Assembly: GCA_009929175.1 (NCBI GenBank)
Contig: SABC01000007.1
Span: 1-64,000, forward strand
Origin: Bacteroidia bacterium
GTDB taxonomy: Bacteria; Bacteroidota; Bacteroidia; Bacteroidales; UBA932
DNA: 64,000 nt
Reading direction: 5' to 3'
Shown here: positions 1 through 7,924 of the stretch, piece after piece
Layout of the letters: every line of letters begins with the position of its first letter
How positions within the stretch are numbered: the first letter of the stretch is position 1
The notes under the pieces: model-generated
What the model was told of the DNA's origin: nothing
Databases searched by the model: none
Seen by the model: only the letters and a program-made list of their open reading frames with translations
Made by a program: the position numbers and the translations under genes

Positions 1-1
1 A

Positions 2-585
2 TACCCCAGAAGGTATTCCGAAACCTATTTTGGAATGGGATCTGTTATCCCGGTTGAAAGGGATTCACGTATAGATATGCATTATGGCAGGATCAACTCC
101 CTTGAGCTGGGAACAAATTACTTCTACAGACCCGCGGCTGGATATGCGATAGGAGCACTGGTGCAGTACACCTATTACAATTACAAACTCAGGGATGCTG
201 CAGCAAATGATGTGATAATGGAAGGAGTCCCCGGAGAGGTCAGGAAAGAGTATTTCCGTACCGATAACATCGGAACAGGACTGATTAACAGGTTCTATTT
301 TTCCCGGGAAAGAAGACTCCCTTTATGCTGGATATCGGGGGTTACGTGGATTTTGCCTTTAGCAAAAGGTACAACGTCAAAACCATCGAAAACGGTGACA
401 AGGAAAAATATAAATACCGCGATGGTTCCATGTTCAATCCAATACAGGCGGGAATTTACGGAGCGGTTACAGTCGATGAATATTCTGTTTTTGTAAGGTA
501 CAGGGCTACGAACCTGTTCAACCCCGACAAGATTGCCATGGAGTTGCCTGAGTGGACTATAGGTTTGAGGTTTATCCTGGATTAA
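2..585 (+). pseudogene. Outer-membrane beta-barrel protein, C-terminal part, frameshifted
   Basis: The reading frame is open from the left edge (frame 2) and ends in a different frame (frame 1) at a TAA at 583-585. The frame-2 part carries alternating hydrophobic/polar strands rich in Tyr and Gly up to the motif RFYFSRE near 290-310. The same protein continues in frame 1 as KKTPFMLDIGGYVDFAF and finishes with a C-terminal strand ending in GLRFILD, typical of outer-membrane barrels. Joining the frames needs one missing base around 303-315, within runs of T, C, G and A. It is therefore a one-base deletion: either a real inactivating mutation or a sequence error. The family resembles the Bacteroidetes outer-membrane beta-barrel (OMP_b-brl) proteins, but the N-terminus lies outside the window, so the exact family is unsure. 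Its stop overlaps the convergent rimM stop by 2 bases. Confidence 0.6.
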
Positions 586-1109
586 AGCTCTGTTATCCCT
601 TTGGGAAGGGAGACAACAATGGTTTTTGTTTTGAAATCAATTTTCAGGATAATATCTTCGTGAACCGGGAGGAGGAATTCTGCCGGTTTTTTGTTTGCAG
701 GCATTACACCAAAACAGGGGTTGCCGGGGTAGTCATAAAAGGAGGAGATGGATCCAATAATGTTTCCCTCCCGGTCTGTGACCCGGAATCCCACCAATAA
801 GCTAAGATCTTCCTGTAAATCATCTTCATTGTCAATGTAGTCGGCGTAGATTGTCTCCCCGGAAATCTCTTCGCTCAAATAGGATGATTCTATTCCTCCA
901 AGTTTGATTATCGCCTGGTTGCTCCCCCTGGATGTAAAGGAGCGAATAAAAAAAGGAACCGGTAGACCATCATAAAAGATGAATACCGGTTTTTTCACAT
1001 CAATCTCTTCCCGGTACATGGAGTAGAATCTTGTTACGATTTCTCCCTCTGTCCCGAATGATTTTATGACCTTTGCGACAGGCATAAACTTATTTGCCGG
1101 CGCATTCAT
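582..1109 (-). CDS. rimM: Ribosome maturation factor RimM
   Basis: 175 residues, the usual RimM length. The N-terminal RimM barrel holds the motif KVIKSFGTEGEI (about residues 14-25), and the C-terminal PRC-barrel half contains LLVGFRVTDREGNIIG and the ending LPVHEDIILKID. RimM binds protein S19 in the 30S head and helps process 16S rRNA. The gene starts 5 bases after the rpsP stop, in the conserved rpsP-rimM order, so the two are almost certainly co-transcribed from the promoter upstream of rpsP. The stop codon meets the convergent barrel gene. Confidence 0.93.
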   Translation of the reverse strand: MNAPANKFMPVAKVIKSFGTEGEIVTRFYSMYREEIDVKKPVFIFYDGLPVPFFIRSFTSRGSNQAIIKLGGIESSYLSEEISGETIYADYIDNEDDLQEDLSLLVGFRVTDREGNIIGSISSFYDYPGNPCFGVMPANKKPAEFLLPVHEDIILKIDFKTKTIVVSLPKGITEL

Positions 1110-1114
1110 GGATG

Positions 1115-1690
1115 TTACTCCTGGGTTTCGCTTGTCTCCTGAGCGGGAGCCTCTTCAACTGCAGCGGGTTGCTCATTTGCAGCAGCCTCAGCGGCAGCTT
1201 GGGCAGCAGCTTTTGCAACAGCCTCTTCCTCTTCCCTTTTCTTTTTTGCAATCTCCTCTGCTCTTGCCTCTTTTACTTTGGCCTCTGCCTCAATTGCAGA
1301 TTTCCTGGCTTCACGTTTGGTTTGTGCAAGTTCGGATTTTTTATTGCTCAGTTTGAGCTCTTTCTCCTCTACCCATGCACTCCATTTTTGGTCGGCAACT
1401 TCTTGGGTAAGGGCACCTTTCTTGACTCCTTCCTGCAGGTGTTTGCGTAGCATCACTCCTTTGTAGGAGAGGATACGACGGCATGTCTCGGTAGGCTGGG
1501 CGCCGTTGAAAAGCCATTGAAGGGCTTTGTCGTTGTCCAGTTCGATTGTTGCAGGATTGGTGTTTGGATTGTAAACGCCGATGCGTTCGATAAAGCGACC
1601 ATCACGTGGTGCGCGACTGTCGGCTACTACGATATGGAAGAATGCGAAATTCTTTTTACCGTGCCTGGCCAGACGAATTTTAACAGCCAT
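1115..1690 (-). CDS. rpsP: 30S ribosomal protein S16 with long C-terminal tail
   Basis: The N-terminal 80 residues are canonical S16: start [17 protein letters not shown], then [12 protein letters not shown] and the helix ending [20 protein letters not shown]16 stabilises the central/5' domain of 16S rRNA in the small subunit. At 191 residues it is about twice the length of the E. coli protein. The extra part (from about residue 110) is a charged Lys/Glu coiled stretch followed by an Ala/Glu-rich tail, an extension commonly seen in Bacteroidetes S16. It forms an operon with rimM. Confidence 0.96.
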   Translation of the reverse strand: MAVKIRLARHGKKNFAFFHIVVADSRAPRDGRFIERIGVYNPNTNPATIELDNDKALQWLFNGAQPTETCRRILSYKGVMLRKHLQEGVKKGALTQEVADQKWSAWVEEKELKLSNKKSELAQTKREARKSAIEAEAKVKEARAEEIAKKKREEEEAVAKAAAQAAAEAAANEQPAAVEEAPAQETSETQE

Positions 1691-1752
1691 AATACTGTGG
1701 TTTTAAAGTTTTTATAAATTCTAACTTCCTAATCTTCTCGAGAAAAGGCTTG

Positions 1753-1782
1753 CAAAGATACAACTTTTTGTTACAAAACAAA
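1753..1782 (-). promoter_or_regulatory. rpsP-rimM promoter
   Basis: On the minus strand a TATCTTTG -7 box (plus-strand CAAAGATA, 1753-1760) fits the Bacteroidetes TAnnTTTG consensus. A TTTTG stretch at 1778-1782 lies about 18 bases further upstream as the -33 element. The predicted start of transcription is roughly 55 bases before the rpsP ATG. Confidence 0.6.
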
Positions 1783-1812
1783 AAGAAAAGCACCGCCAAT
1801 TTGTGACGATGC
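1778..1812 (-). terminator. Terminator of the vanX-like transcript
   Basis: Read on the minus strand, GCATCGTC and GGCGGTGC (plus positions 1790-1797 and 1805-1812) form an 8-bp stem, including G-U pairs, with a 7-base loop. It is followed by a U-rich tract (plus-strand A-rich 1778-1789). It lies about 90 bases beyond the dipeptidase stop and abuts the -33 element of the rpsP promoter. Confidence 0.5.
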
Positions 1813-1903
1813 TAATCTGCTTACTTAACCTAAAACTTAAACTATGAAAAAACTTCTCGACTAATCAAAATACAAATCGTGTGCCAAAGTTTTAGGAAAA
1901 ATT

Positions 1904-2629
1904 CTATTTTTTTAATTCTTCGAATGAGATATCCATCAAAGCATATTTGTTCCTTCCCTTTATGTTGTAATGCCACCATTCATATTGGTAATGGGTAAAA
2001 CCGTGTGAGGTCATAATTTGGTAAAGCTTTTCCCGGTTTGCTTTTACCTCTTGTGGCAGCTCTTCATATGTGTGGGATGCTTTTTCTGAAAACTCATCAA
2101 AGGGGGTGGGCATTTCCAACTCCTCCCCGGTTTCCAGGCTGATGATTGTAAGGTCTATGGCACCACCCCGGTTGTGTATTGAGCCCGACCAAGGGGCTGC
2201 AACAAATGTGGTGTCGCCATAAACTTCATAAAAATAGAGGGTTGCGGCATAAGGACGGTATGCATCGAATACTTTTATGCCCAAGCCTTCTTGGTTGAGG
2301 GCTTTTTGTATTGCCAACAATGAATCTGCAGCCTCTTTCCTTAACCAGGCTTCGGGGGATGTGTAGATTTGTTTGCCGGTAAAGTTGTTTTCCGTTGCAT
2401 AGCGTATGTCCAGCACAATGCCCGGAATATAGTGTTCTAGGTTCACCAGCAGGTTGCTGCTGTCGGCCTCTACCATCTGTTCATAGTCTTCGATTGTCGA
2501 AACAATTTCCAGCCCGTAGGGGTTCCTTGGATCGGGTTGTTCCTGTTGTTCGCGGCATCCCTGTAAAACAGCGACCTGGATGACCACTGCCAGTAGCATC
2601 AGAATCAGGTTCTTGGTTGCGTTTTTCAT
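1904..2629 (-). CDS. VanX/DdpX-like D-Ala-D-Ala dipeptidase lipoprotein (M15D)
   Basis: Zinc dipeptidase family that hydrolyses D-Ala-D-Ala. Seen in sequence: an N-terminal signal with lipobox LQGC (Cys25), the M15D zinc motif SIHNRGGAIDLT (S-x-H-x6-D) and the C-terminal EWWHYN containing the last zinc His and the catalytic Glu. The region KVFDAYRPY matches the conserved Arg-containing strand of the family. As a lipoprotein it should sit in the periplasm or outer membrane, so a role in salvaging peptidoglycan dipeptides is more likely than cytoplasmic vancomycin resistance. No vanH or vanA homologue is nearby. It lies 47 bases downstream of the AOR gene on the same strand and may share its transcript. 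Confidence 0.85.
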   Translation of the reverse strand: MKNATKNLILMLLAVVIQVAVLQGCREQQEQPDPRNPYGLEIVSTIEDYEQMVEADSSNLLVNLEHYIPGIVLDIRYATENNFTGKQIYTSPEAWLRKEAADSLLAIQKALNQEGLGIKVFDAYRPYAATLYFYEVYGDTTFVAAPWSGSIHNRGGAIDLTIISLETGEELEMPTPFDEFSEKASHTYEELPQEVKANREKLYQIMTSHGFTHYQYEWWHYNIKGRNKYALMDISFEELKK

Positions 2630-2676
2630 TTTGTTTTTTATTTGGTTTATAATGCCATAGCCTATATTGGGCTCTT

Positions 2677-4827
2677 TTATTGCAGTGGTGCAACAACCTC
2701 GATGAGCTCGGGAAGGTCCATGCCGATAGATTTGAGATGTTGGACTTTTGGAACTCCGTTTTTGTTCCAGCCACGTCTGTGGTATACTGCATCCAAGAGC
2801 TTTTCGTAGCGATCTTCCCTGTAATTGCGGTGCTTCTCCATTTTTTCTTCCAGGGTCATGGTTGAGGGGTCGAGCCCCATAAGTTCGGAAAGTTGTTTGT
2901 CGTACCTCTCCTGCCTGCTAAGATACTCCTCCTTGGTAACAGGACCCGCTGCCCTGTATGGTTGTTTGTCAAACTCTCTTGTCCCGAATCCAAGCCTTAT
3001 GTTGAAAATCTTTTGGAAGTTGTAAACTCTTTCGGACATACGGATCATCTCTTCCTTGTCAAACTCCCTGCCGGTAACGGCCTTGAAAATTGTCACATAG
3101 TTGTCTACATGTTCCGGAACCTTGTTGGGCTCGGGTTGCTCTGCATTGTCGGCAGGTTCCACGTCGTTCCAGCACAGTTTGCAGAACCCTGCAAGACCGA
3201 ACCAGGTACGGAAGTAGGGGAAGTAGTGGAGGGCCTCTGCCTTATCCTCGAAAGTGGGGATGGCATTGTTGACCATGTCCATGAAAATGAGCCAAGCTTC
3301 GTCGTGTTGGGGGCCTTTGTTGGTCATTGCATAACCTCCCTGTTGTGCCAAGGACTCTTTGGAAAGGTACATGGAGTATTCAAGCCCTTTATTTTCCATA
3401 GCAATGTCTTCGATAAATTGTTTCTCTCCCCAGCCTTTTTCGATAAAGAGTTCTTTAAGTTTTTTCACTCCCAGGCCTGCCGTTACCCCAAAGCCTTCGC
3501 CACGGGCCATCTGGTGGAGCAACTCCAAAGAGGAGTCCGCATTACCCCAGGTGAGGTCAACACCGCCTGTGCGCTCTGCATTGAGTATCCCGTTTTCCCA
3601 GCATTCCATCAGAAATCCCATGACGTTACCCCAGGTTATGGTACAAACACCGTAGGTATCGCAATAGAAGTTTTGCTCTATGATGGCAAGAGGGTCAAAA
3701 ATTGCCAGGTTGGAACCCAGCCCGGCTGCGTTTTCGTACTCAGGGCCATCCACAATCACTTTTGAGCCTTTATAGGGGCCGGTCCTTAGTTCAAAATCAT
3801 CTACCCCTTTTGCACAGGACATATTGCAGCCTATCCAGCAACCATCGGGGACTCCCTGTGTAAAGAACTTTTTCCATACCTCCAGGTCAATTTTGGGGCA
3901 ATCCTTATGGTCGCCATATTTGAAGTTCATAACGGGAAGGATGTCATACTTTTCCAATACCCCCATAAGGTGGGCTGTTCCAACCTGACGCATCTGGCAC
4001 TGGATGTCGTCCAGGTCGCGCATCTCTTTGTTGAAACGTTTGCCCCTCTCCACGATTGGTTCCAGCCGGTCCACATTGTTGAGGTTGCCGGTAACCCGCG
4101 GAACTTTGGCTACTATTGCACGTATGTTCTTGTGCCTCATGAGAGTACCTATGCCTCCCCGACCTGCTTGTTTGAGCCTGATTTTTTGCCTCTTCACATC
4201 GTAGAATGTAAAGTTAAGCATCCCTATAAGTGAGTGTTCGGCTGCCTTTCCCGAAGAGACAACAGATACGTTTATTTTGTCCTTATCGTTGTCCGAGAAC
4301 ATTTCGTGAAGCTCTTCGCCTAAAAGATGGGAGTCATAACTTAGTTCGCCCGGTGTCTCGAAAATCTCGACCTTGTGGTTAACTCCGTCTATAAAGACAA
4401 TGACGTCTTTTTGTGCTATTCCCTGCAGCTCGATTGCATCGAAACCTGCTATCTTGAGGTGGGGGCCAAAGTGGCCGCCGACATTACTGTCGATGATTTT
4501 TTCGGTCTGAGGTGAGATCGCAACCACAATGGATTTGCCAGATCCGGAATATTGGGTTACCCCGCAGCATGGACCACCCGAGATAACGATTTCGTTTTCG
4601 GGATCACTCCATTTAGTGCCGGGAGTCACAGCATCCCATAGAAGCCTTAGCCCGTAGCCTTTTCCTCCGATAAACTTTTCTTTGGTCCGGGGGGAAACAG
4701 CTCTTGTTTCCATAACGCCTGTTCCCACATTCACATACAGGGTTGTATCGCTGTATCCTTTTTCCATAGGCCTCCAGGTGTATGGGAATGAGGCAATAAT
4801 CTTTCTCTTGTCTTTAATTTCCCGCAT
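2677..4827 (-). CDS. Aldehyde:ferredoxin oxidoreductase-family enzyme (tungsten type)
   Basis: AOR-family enzymes oxidise aldehydes to acids with ferredoxin, using a tungsten (rarely molybdenum) bis-pterin and one [4Fe-4S] cluster. In 716 residues the sequence shows the N-terminal pterin-binding signature (KFIGGKGYGLRLLWD, then GPCCGVTQYSGSGKS, and SNVGGHFGPHLKIAGFDAI), the cluster motif CWIGCNMSC (C-x3-C-x3-C) and a distal pair in GFCKLCWND. It is about 100 residues longer than Pyrococcus AOR, so the substrate cannot be assigned. The start at 4827 gives about 20 extra residues before MEKGYSDTTLYVNV; Met21 (position 4767) is an alternative start. A ThiF/ThiS-like pair is divergently transcribed next door, and a WtpA-like tungstate-binding domain is encoded 3 kb away, both consistent with a tungsten enzyme. 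Confidence 0.9.
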   Translation of the reverse strand: MREIKDKRKIIASFPYTWRPMEKGYSDTTLYVNVGTGVMETRAVSPRTKEKFIGGKGYGLRLLWDAVTPGTKWSDPENEIVISGGPCCGVTQYSGSGKSIVVAISPQTEKIIDSNVGGHFGPHLKIAGFDAIELQGIAQKDVIVFIDGVNHKVEIFETPGELSYDSHLLGEELHEMFSDNDKDKINVSVVSSGKAAEHSLIGMLNFTFYDVKRQKIRLKQAGRGGIGTLMRHKNIRAIVAKVPRVTGNLNNVDRLEPIVERGKRFNKEMRDLDDIQCQMRQVGTAHLMGVLEKYDILPVMNFKYGDHKDCPKIDLEVWKKFFTQGVPDGCWIGCNMSCAKGVDDFELRTGPYKGSKVIVDGPEYENAAGLGSNLAIFDPLAIIEQNFYCDTYGVCTITWGNVMGFLMECWENGILNAERTGGVDLTWGNADSSLELLHQMARGEGFGVTAGLGVKKLKELFIEKGWGEKQFIEDIAMENKGLEYSMYLSKESLAQQGGYAMTNKGPQHDEAWLIFMDMVNNAIPTFEDKAEALHYFPYFRTWFGLAGFCKLCWNDVEPADNAEQPEPNKVPEHVDNYVTIFKAVTGREFDKEEMIRMSERVYNFQKIFNIRLGFGTREFDKQPYRAAGPVTKEEYLSRQERYDKQLSELMGLDPSTMTLEEKMEKHRNYREDRYEKLLDAVYHRRGWNKNGVPKVQHLKSIGMDLPELIEVVAPLQ

Positions 4828-4905
4828 TTTGATCGGTTTTTTATTTTAAATTTCTCATTAGAATTGGTAAATTTACAAAAAAATGTAACCTCAACAACCC
4901 TGAAT

Positions 4906-5520
4906 ATGCCCACATTTAACCAAATCAAATCAATTTTGTCAAAATCGAGAGTCGGGATCGCCGGTGCCGGAGGGCTTGGTTCCAACTGTGCAGCCCATTT
5001 GGTGAGGTGCGGGATCGGAAAGCTGATTATTGCGGATTATGATGTTGTCTCTGTTCCGAACCTCAACAGACAATTCTATTTTTATCACCAGGCAGGGATG
5101 ACAAAAGTGGAGGCTTTGAGGGACAATCTGACGATGATAAATCCTGATGCCCTGGTTCAAATGCATAACGCCAAGGTGACAAAGGAGAACATTGCACTAT
5201 TGTTTGCAGTGTGTGATGTGGTTGTGGAGGCCTTTGACGATGCCTCGGAAAAAGAGATGTTCATCGAAGGGATGCTGGAGCTTTTCCCGGGGAAACCTGT
5301 GGTTGCTGCTTCGGGGATGGCAGGATGGGGACGGAACAGGGAGCTGGATGTAGTCAGGTCGGGCAACCTGTATGTTTGCGGAGACAAACAATCAGAGGTA
5401 TCTGAAGAGAATCCGCCCCTTTCGCCCCGTGTGAATATCGTGGCGGCAATGCAAGCCAACCTTGTGCTGGAAATATTACTAAACGGAGTTCAACAGGAAT
5501 ATGAAGATTTTATTAAATAA
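4906..5520 (+). CDS. ThiF/MoeB/HesA-family adenylyltransferase, short form
   Basis: E1-like enzymes of this family adenylate the C-terminal Gly-Gly of a sulfur-carrier protein (ThiS or MoaD). Seen: the ATP-binding loop GIAGAGGLGSN, the DYDVVSVPNLNRQ segment with the conserved Asp and Arg, and FDDASEK. At 204 residues it lacks the C-terminal zinc-binding CxxC pairs and rhodanese domain of MoeB, and so matches the short ThiF type. I chose ATG 4906 because an upstream TTG (4864) would add only a low-complexity tail. The last 20 bases overlap the ThiS-like gene, which implies translational coupling. No thiG, thiH or thiC is present and AOR is divergent next door, so work on the pterin cofactor is as likely as thiamine synthesis (inference). 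Confidence 0.85.
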   Translation: MPTFNQIKSILSKSRVGIAGAGGLGSNCAAHLVRCGIGKLIIADYDVVSVPNLNRQFYFYHQAGMTKVEALRDNLTMINPDALVQMHNAKVTKENIALLFAVCDVVVEAFDDASEKEMFIEGMLELFPGKPVVAASGMAGWGRNRELDVVRSGNLYVCGDKQSEVSEENPPLSPRVNIVAAMQANLVLEILLNGVQQEYEDFIK

Positions 5521-5704
5521 CAGGAGTGAGTTTTTTGATGCCGACTGCTTGACAATTTCCGAGATAATGGAGTCAAAATCATTCAAGTTCAGGATGCTGG
5601 TTGTGAGGTTAAACGACAAGCTTGTAAAGAAAGAGGATTATGATACTACTCCAGTCAAAGAGGGGGATGATCTCAAGATCATTCACCTTGTGAGCGGGGG
5701 TTGA
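5501..5704 (+). CDS. ThiS/MoaD-like sulfur-carrier protein
   Basis: A 67-residue ubiquitin-like protein ending in Gly-Gly (IIHLVSGG), the site for adenylation and thiocarboxylation. The segment VVRLNDKLVKKEDYDTTPV closely follows the ThiS pattern, so by sequence it is nearer ThiS than MoaD. It starts inside the ThiF-like gene, and the adenylyltransferase/carrier pair is probably a working unit. ThiS donates sulfur to the thiazole of thiamine and MoaD to molybdopterin. With AOR divergent and no thiamine genes visible, the second function is plausible but unproven. The 3' end overlaps the convergent DAHP synthase-chorismate mutase gene by 26 bases. Confidence 0.85.
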   Translation: MKILLNNRSEFFDADCLTISEIMESKSFKFRMLVVRLNDKLVKKEDYDTTPVKEGDDLKIIHLVSGG

Positions 5705-6785
5705 ATATGTCCAGCTGTTGCCTTACAGACTCTTCATGTATGGCGGCCAGGACAATTTTGATAAAATCGGAGTCCATCATGAGCTCCTCGGCCTGGGAAA
5801 TCCTGCGGTTTATAATCCTGTCGTAGCGAATTGGCTGCAATACCGGTATGTTCTTCACTTTTTTATAACGGCCGATGTCCCTGGATATGGCCATCCTCTT
5901 GGAAAGGAGCTCCAATAGCCTTTCGTCCAGTTCGTCAATCTCGCGACGGTACTCCTCCAGCGAGATGTCCATGTTTTCCCTGTGACGGATCTCAAGAACC
6001 TTAAGGATGCGTCCAAGCACCTCGGGTGTTATTTGTTGCATACTGTCACTCAGTGCTTTGTCGGGATCAATATGACTCTCGACCATCAGCCCGTCAAACC
6101 CCATATCCAGGGCGTTTTGCGAAATGGAATAGATCAAGTCCCTGCGGCCTCCAATGTGGCTTGGGTCGCAAAGCATTGTGAGTTCGGGCATCCTTCTTTT
6201 AAGTTCGATGGGGATATTCCAATGTGGAGTGTTCCTCATGAGCCCTCTCTCATATGTGCTGAAACCCCGGTGGATTGCACCCACTTGAGAAACTCCGGCA
6301 AGAGCGATCCTCTCCATTGCTCCGATCCATAGCTCCGGGTCGGGGTTCACGGGGTTTTTGACAAGGAGGGTAACCTCCCTGCTGCTCATCCCGGGCCTGG
6401 ATAACTCTTTTTTCAATGCGTCTGCAATCTCTTGGACTGCAAAAGGGTTGGCAGATGTTCTGGCTCCGATCCACAGGATGTCGATCTTTGCGGCGAGGGC
6501 TTGGCGGAGATGCCTGGCATTTGCAACCTCTACAGCAGGGAGCAAACCAGTCTGCTCATTCAGCTCCCTGAGCCATTCCAGCCCCTTCTCCCCGACTCCT
6601 TCGAACCCGCCAGGCTTTGTGCGTGGTTTCCAGATGCCGGCACGTATAATCCTTACACCTTGGTTGCCAAGTTGCAGGGCAGTCTCCATGAGTTGTTCCC
6701 GGCTCTCGGCACTGCAAGGACCGGCAATTACAAAAGGGGTGTTGGCAGATGCCAGTCGTGTAATATTGAGCTGCTTGAACTTCAT
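5679..6785 (-). CDS. Bifunctional DAHP synthase / chorismate mutase
   Basis: 368 residues with two domains. The first (about 1-260) is a KDO8P-like DAHP synthase: FVIAGPCSAES, RAGIWKPRTKPGGFEG, LWIGARTSANPF, CDPSHIGGRRDL and DGLMVESHIDP. It condenses phosphoenolpyruvate and erythrose-4-phosphate at the entry to the shikimate pathway. The second (about 275-368) is an AroQ-type chorismate mutase helix bundle (EYRREIDELDERLLELLSKR, MAISRDIGRYK) that makes prephenate. The fusion is known in Bacteroidetes and lets the mutase domain influence the synthase. In many Bacteroides this gene sits with pheA, an aminotransferase and tyrA. Here the aminotransferase and tyrA are 56 kb away (62.2-64 kb). The leader before the ATG is only about 15-20 bases and has no leader peptide. 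Confidence 0.94.
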   Translation of the reverse strand: MKFKQLNITRLASANTPFVIAGPCSAESREQLMETALQLGNQGVRIIRAGIWKPRTKPGGFEGVGEKGLEWLRELNEQTGLLPAVEVANARHLRQALAAKIDILWIGARTSANPFAVQEIADALKKELSRPGMSSREVTLLVKNPVNPDPELWIGAMERIALAGVSQVGAIHRGFSTYERGLMRNTPHWNIPIELKRRMPELTMLCDPSHIGGRRDLIYSISQNALDMGFDGLMVESHIDPDKALSDSMQQITPEVLGRILKVLEIRHRENMDISLEEYRREIDELDERLLELLSKRMAISRDIGRYKKVKNIPVLQPIRYDRIINRRISQAEELMMDSDFIKIVLAAIHEESVRQQLDIFNPRSQGE

Positions 6786-6808
6786 TTTGGGGTTTTATAG
6801 CCGACCTT

Positions 6809-6837
6809 CAAATTTACTTGTATTTTTACTAACTTTG
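6809..6837. promoter_or_regulatory. Divergent promoter pair, DAHP synthase / lipoprotein
   Basis: Minus strand: TAAATTTG -7 box (plus CAAATTTA, 6809-6816), about 24 bases before the DAHP synthase-mutase ATG. Plus strand: TAACTTTG -7 box at 6830-6837, 18 bases before the lipoprotein ATG at 6855. Neither has a clear TTTG -33 element at normal spacing. Confidence 0.5.
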
Positions 6838-6854
6838 CATAAAACAACAATTCT

Positions 6855-7913
6855 ATGATAAAGTTTCGTTCCTTGCTGGTGGCTTTGCCACTTTTTTTCC
6901 TGGTATCGAGTTGCAATTATTTGCATATAGATGCATTTACCGGATCTACCCTTATTTGGGAGTCTGGTTCCAACAACTACTTCAACAGGGACAAGCCTCA
7001 TGACCTTGCTTTCCCTTCCAGGATTTTGGTTACCGGAGAGGTGGAGCGGGATGTCTATGTGAAAATTGATAAACTGCCATGGCACTCTGTGACAGTCAAG
7101 GAGGCCATTCCTGATGGAGACTCGGTGGCATTCTTCGGGGCTTTCCGTTATGATGGTTTTGCACTTTCGGATATCCTTAGTACGGTAAAGGTCGACAAAT
7201 GGTCCAAGGAGTCTTTCTACCCTCCCGTGGATCTTTATGTTGAAGTTTGGAACGACAAAGGAGAGCATGTCGTTTTCAGCTGGGGTGAGATTTTCTACTC
7301 TGCAGATGTCTATAAGATAATACTTGCAAGGAGCGTCACCAGGGTCATCCCGGGGAAAACCGGCGAAATGTGGGATTTGCCCCGCAACTCAAAGATTGTT
7401 GCGGGTTTCGACCACTACTCTGTGAGGAATATTGAAAACCCTGTGAAGATTGTGATCCGCTCTTTGAGAGGGAATTTTATTGTAGACCGTGATCCGGAAA
7501 TTTTCCGTTCCGATTCACTATTAATTTACAACGGGGAGAAGAGACTTGCTGTTCTGGATCCCGCTTTGTACCTGAATGCTTCTTTAACTGAACAAAAAAC
7601 AATGTTTTACGGGCAGAGTATGGGTAATAAAGGAGAAAAGGTGTACCGGGGATTCAACCTTGGGCAAATACTGGACTCTGCATATACGGGAGCACCGGGC
7701 ACTCTGGCAGGTAAAATTGTTTGCATTGAGGGGACAGATGGCTACAGAGCCTCATTTTCGCTTTCGGAGCTGATCAACCGCAACGACCACAGGGAACCTC
7801 TGCTTGTATACGGAGAACAGGAAGAGGGAAGGGTAGGCTTTTCTGTCTTTTGCAGTTCGGATATGTTTGCCGACAGGGCAATCAAAAGCGTAAGCAAAAT
7901 CACAATCAATTAA
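6855..7913 (+). CDS. Lipoprotein with tandem sulfite-oxidase-like (molybdopterin-binding fold) repeats
   Basis: 352 residues with a signal peptide and lipobox VSSC (Cys20). Two halves follow a similar pattern: a beta strand, Y-x-G-F-x-L-x-x-I/IL, a loop, then a strand and a fslxel-like helix. The halves are FRYDGFALSDILS (about 97-109) with VFSWGEIFY, and YRGFNLGQILDSA (about 265-277) with DGYRASFSLSELI. This layout recalls the oxidoreductase molybdopterin-binding (SuoX-like) domain, but I see no conserved cofactor-ligating Cys in either half, so it is probably a non-catalytic binding protein. It is followed after 11 bases by the ModE-WtpA fusion and is probably co-transcribed with it, which links it to tungstate or molybdate handling (inference). 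Function unknown. Confidence 0.6.
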   Translation: MIKFRSLLVALPLFFLVSSCNYLHIDAFTGSTLIWESGSNNYFNRDKPHDLAFPSRILVTGEVERDVYVKIDKLPWHSVTVKEAIPDGDSVAFFGAFRYDGFALSDILSTVKVDKWSKESFYPPVDLYVEVWNDKGEHVVFSWGEIFYSADVYKIILARSVTRVIPGKTGEMWDLPRNSKIVAGFDHYSVRNIENPVKIVIRSLRGNFIVDRDPEIFRSDSLLIYNGEKRLAVLDPALYLNASLTEQKTMFYGQSMGNKGEKVYRGFNLGQILDSAYTGAPGTLAGKIVCIEGTDGYRASFSLSELINRNDHREPLLVYGEQEEGRVGFSVFCSSDMFADRAIKSVSKITIN

Positions 7914-7924
7914 TTTTTGCAATT

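Noticed and set aside
303-309. CCCGGGA as a programmed -1 frameshift heptamer in the barrel gene
   Set aside because: The codon boundary falls after the third base of the heptamer, not the first, so the tandem slip would not be in register.
1843-1863. Tiny plus-strand ORF (M-K-K-L-L-D) upstream of the dipeptidase gene end
   Set aside because: Only six codons, in the convergent space between terminator and stop; no downstream gene on that strand it could serve.
1904-2629. Vancomycin-resistance cluster
   Set aside because: Only a VanX-like lipoprotein is present; no VanH, VanA-type ligase or VanRS genes nearby.
2893-3765. 290-codon open frame on the plus strand opposite the AOR gene
   Set aside because: Antisense shadow of a strongly supported gene; no promoter, domain or start context.
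4906-5704. Assigning the ThiF/ThiS-like pair firmly to thiamine synthesis
   Set aside because: No thiC, thiE, thiG or thiH in the window and an AOR gene next door; the pair was left without a pathway name.
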